Assembly (NCBI GenBank): GCA_003533405.1
Contig: DQDL01000057.1
Coordinates: forward strand, 6,993 to 12,416
Length of the DNA: 5,424 nt
Source of the DNA: Clostridiales bacterium
GTDB lineage: Bacteria > Bacillota > Clostridia > Oscillospirales > Oscillospiraceae
Direction: 5' to 3'
The translations under genes and the position numbers were made by a program. Of the stretch, positions 5,055 to 5,424 are shown piece by piece (position 1 is the first letter of the stretch; every line of letters starts with the position of its first letter). The notes under the pieces were generated by a model. That model ran no database searches. It was not told where the DNA came from and saw only the letters and a program-made list of their open reading frames with translations.

Positions 5055-5424
5055 TCACTCTATGGATTTGAGGGCACCTGCCATGTCGATGTTATCTATC
5101 CTGCGGCGCATGATGGCATTTACGAGGAGCGCAAAGCCGAATGTGAGAAGCACGGCAAAAGCAAAGCTCAGGGGCGATATCATGGGCTTAAAGTACATCA
5201 TATCGACCTTTATCGCATCCATGACGAACGCATGGAACGCCACTCCGAGCAGCAAACCGAACAGGGCACCCATGCCCGTTAGCACAAGGTTTTCCCTAAA
5301 GACATAGCTCGCCGCCTCATGCGGATAAAAGCCCAGCACCTTTATCGTTGCTATCTCACGAATGCGCTCGGAAATGTTGATATTCGTGAGATTATACAGG
5401 ACTATAAGCGCAAGTAGTCCTGCG
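5055..5424 (-). CDS. FtsX/MacB-type ABC transporter permease, partial (C-terminal end)
   Basis: The window holds the last 122 residues, read in frame from the right edge to TGA at 5055-5057. The start lies outside. The fragment begins within a membrane segment (AGLLALIVLYNLT), followed by the cytoplasmic-loop signature NINISERIREIATIKVLGFY and PHEAASYVFREN. Two further hydrophobic segments lie at about residues 49-72 and 85-108, and the protein ends ALKSIE. This matches the C-terminal FtsX domain of large Clostridia permeases. In these the loop with E-R-x-R-E-I-A-x-x-K-x-L-G couples to the ATPase, and the protein often ends in L-K-S-[VI]-E. Such transporters do mechanotransmission, lipoprotein or peptide export rather than classic import. 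The matching ATPase gene is not visible and is probably further right. A GTG at 5337-5339 in frame is internal and not a start, because strong family similarity continues upstream of it. Confidence 0.9.
   Translation of the reverse strand, partial: AGLLALIVLYNLTNINISERIREIATIKVLGFYPHEAASYVFRENLVLTGMGALFGLLLGVAFHAFVMDAIKVDMMYFKPMISPLSFAFAVLLTFGFALLVNAIMRRRIDNIDMAGALKSIE

Noticed and set aside
1..5424. Mobile element, CRISPR array, attachment site or RNA gene
   Set aside because: No transposase or integrase motif, no regularly spaced repeats, no terminal inverted repeats and no tRNA- or rRNA-like segment was seen. Coding is nearly continuous.

Overview
The window looks like chromosomal DNA from a Gram-positive, low-to-mid GC Clostridia-type bacterium, probably a gut Oscillospirales/Lachnospirales relative. 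This is an inference. It rests on GGAGG-type ribosome binding sites, consensus sigma-A promoters, a PadR-DUF2812 pair, a Firmicutes-style FtsX permease tail, and a Hanks kinase with a Pro/Lys-rich linker and Ig-like ectodomains. No RNA gene, insertion sequence, CRISPR array or prophage gene was seen.

Layout, left to right. (1) Positions 1-524 (-): amino-terminal half of a DUF2812 membrane protein, cut by the window edge. (2) 517-834 (-): a PadR-family repressor, overlapping the DUF2812 gene by 8 bases, so the two form an operon. (3) 850-944: a compact divergent control region. A consensus leftward promoter carries a large near-perfect inverted repeat that fills its -35/-10 spacer. A good rightward promoter lies 13 bases away. 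(4) 975-2186 (+): iron-containing (group III) alcohol dehydrogenase. (5) 2243-3160 (+): PAP2 phosphatase, an integral membrane protein, 56 bases downstream and separated by a weak hairpin. (6) 3161-3194: a perfect bidirectional terminator between convergent genes. (7) 3193-4965 (-): receptor-like Ser/Thr protein kinase with kinase domain, Pro/Lys-rich linker, one membrane segment, then Big_2-like and Big_3-like ectodomains. (8) 5025-5053: consensus promoter for the kinase, placed one base after the stop codon of the upstream gene. (9) 5055-5424 (-): C-terminal end of an FtsX/MacB-type ABC transporter permease, cut by the right edge.

How the parts fit. PadR most likely represses its own operon with DUF2812, a common arrangement for membrane-stress or cell-envelope modules. 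The dehydrogenase and phosphatase share one transcription direction and probably one transcript, partly attenuated between them, but no metabolic link is evident. The kinase is expressed from its own promoter and probably also by read-through from the permease gene. No partner phosphatase of the PP2C type lies inside the window. The most distinctive items are the operator architecture at 850-902 and the kinase's Ig-like (non-PASTA) ectodomain. Neither amounts to a clearly new system on sequence alone.
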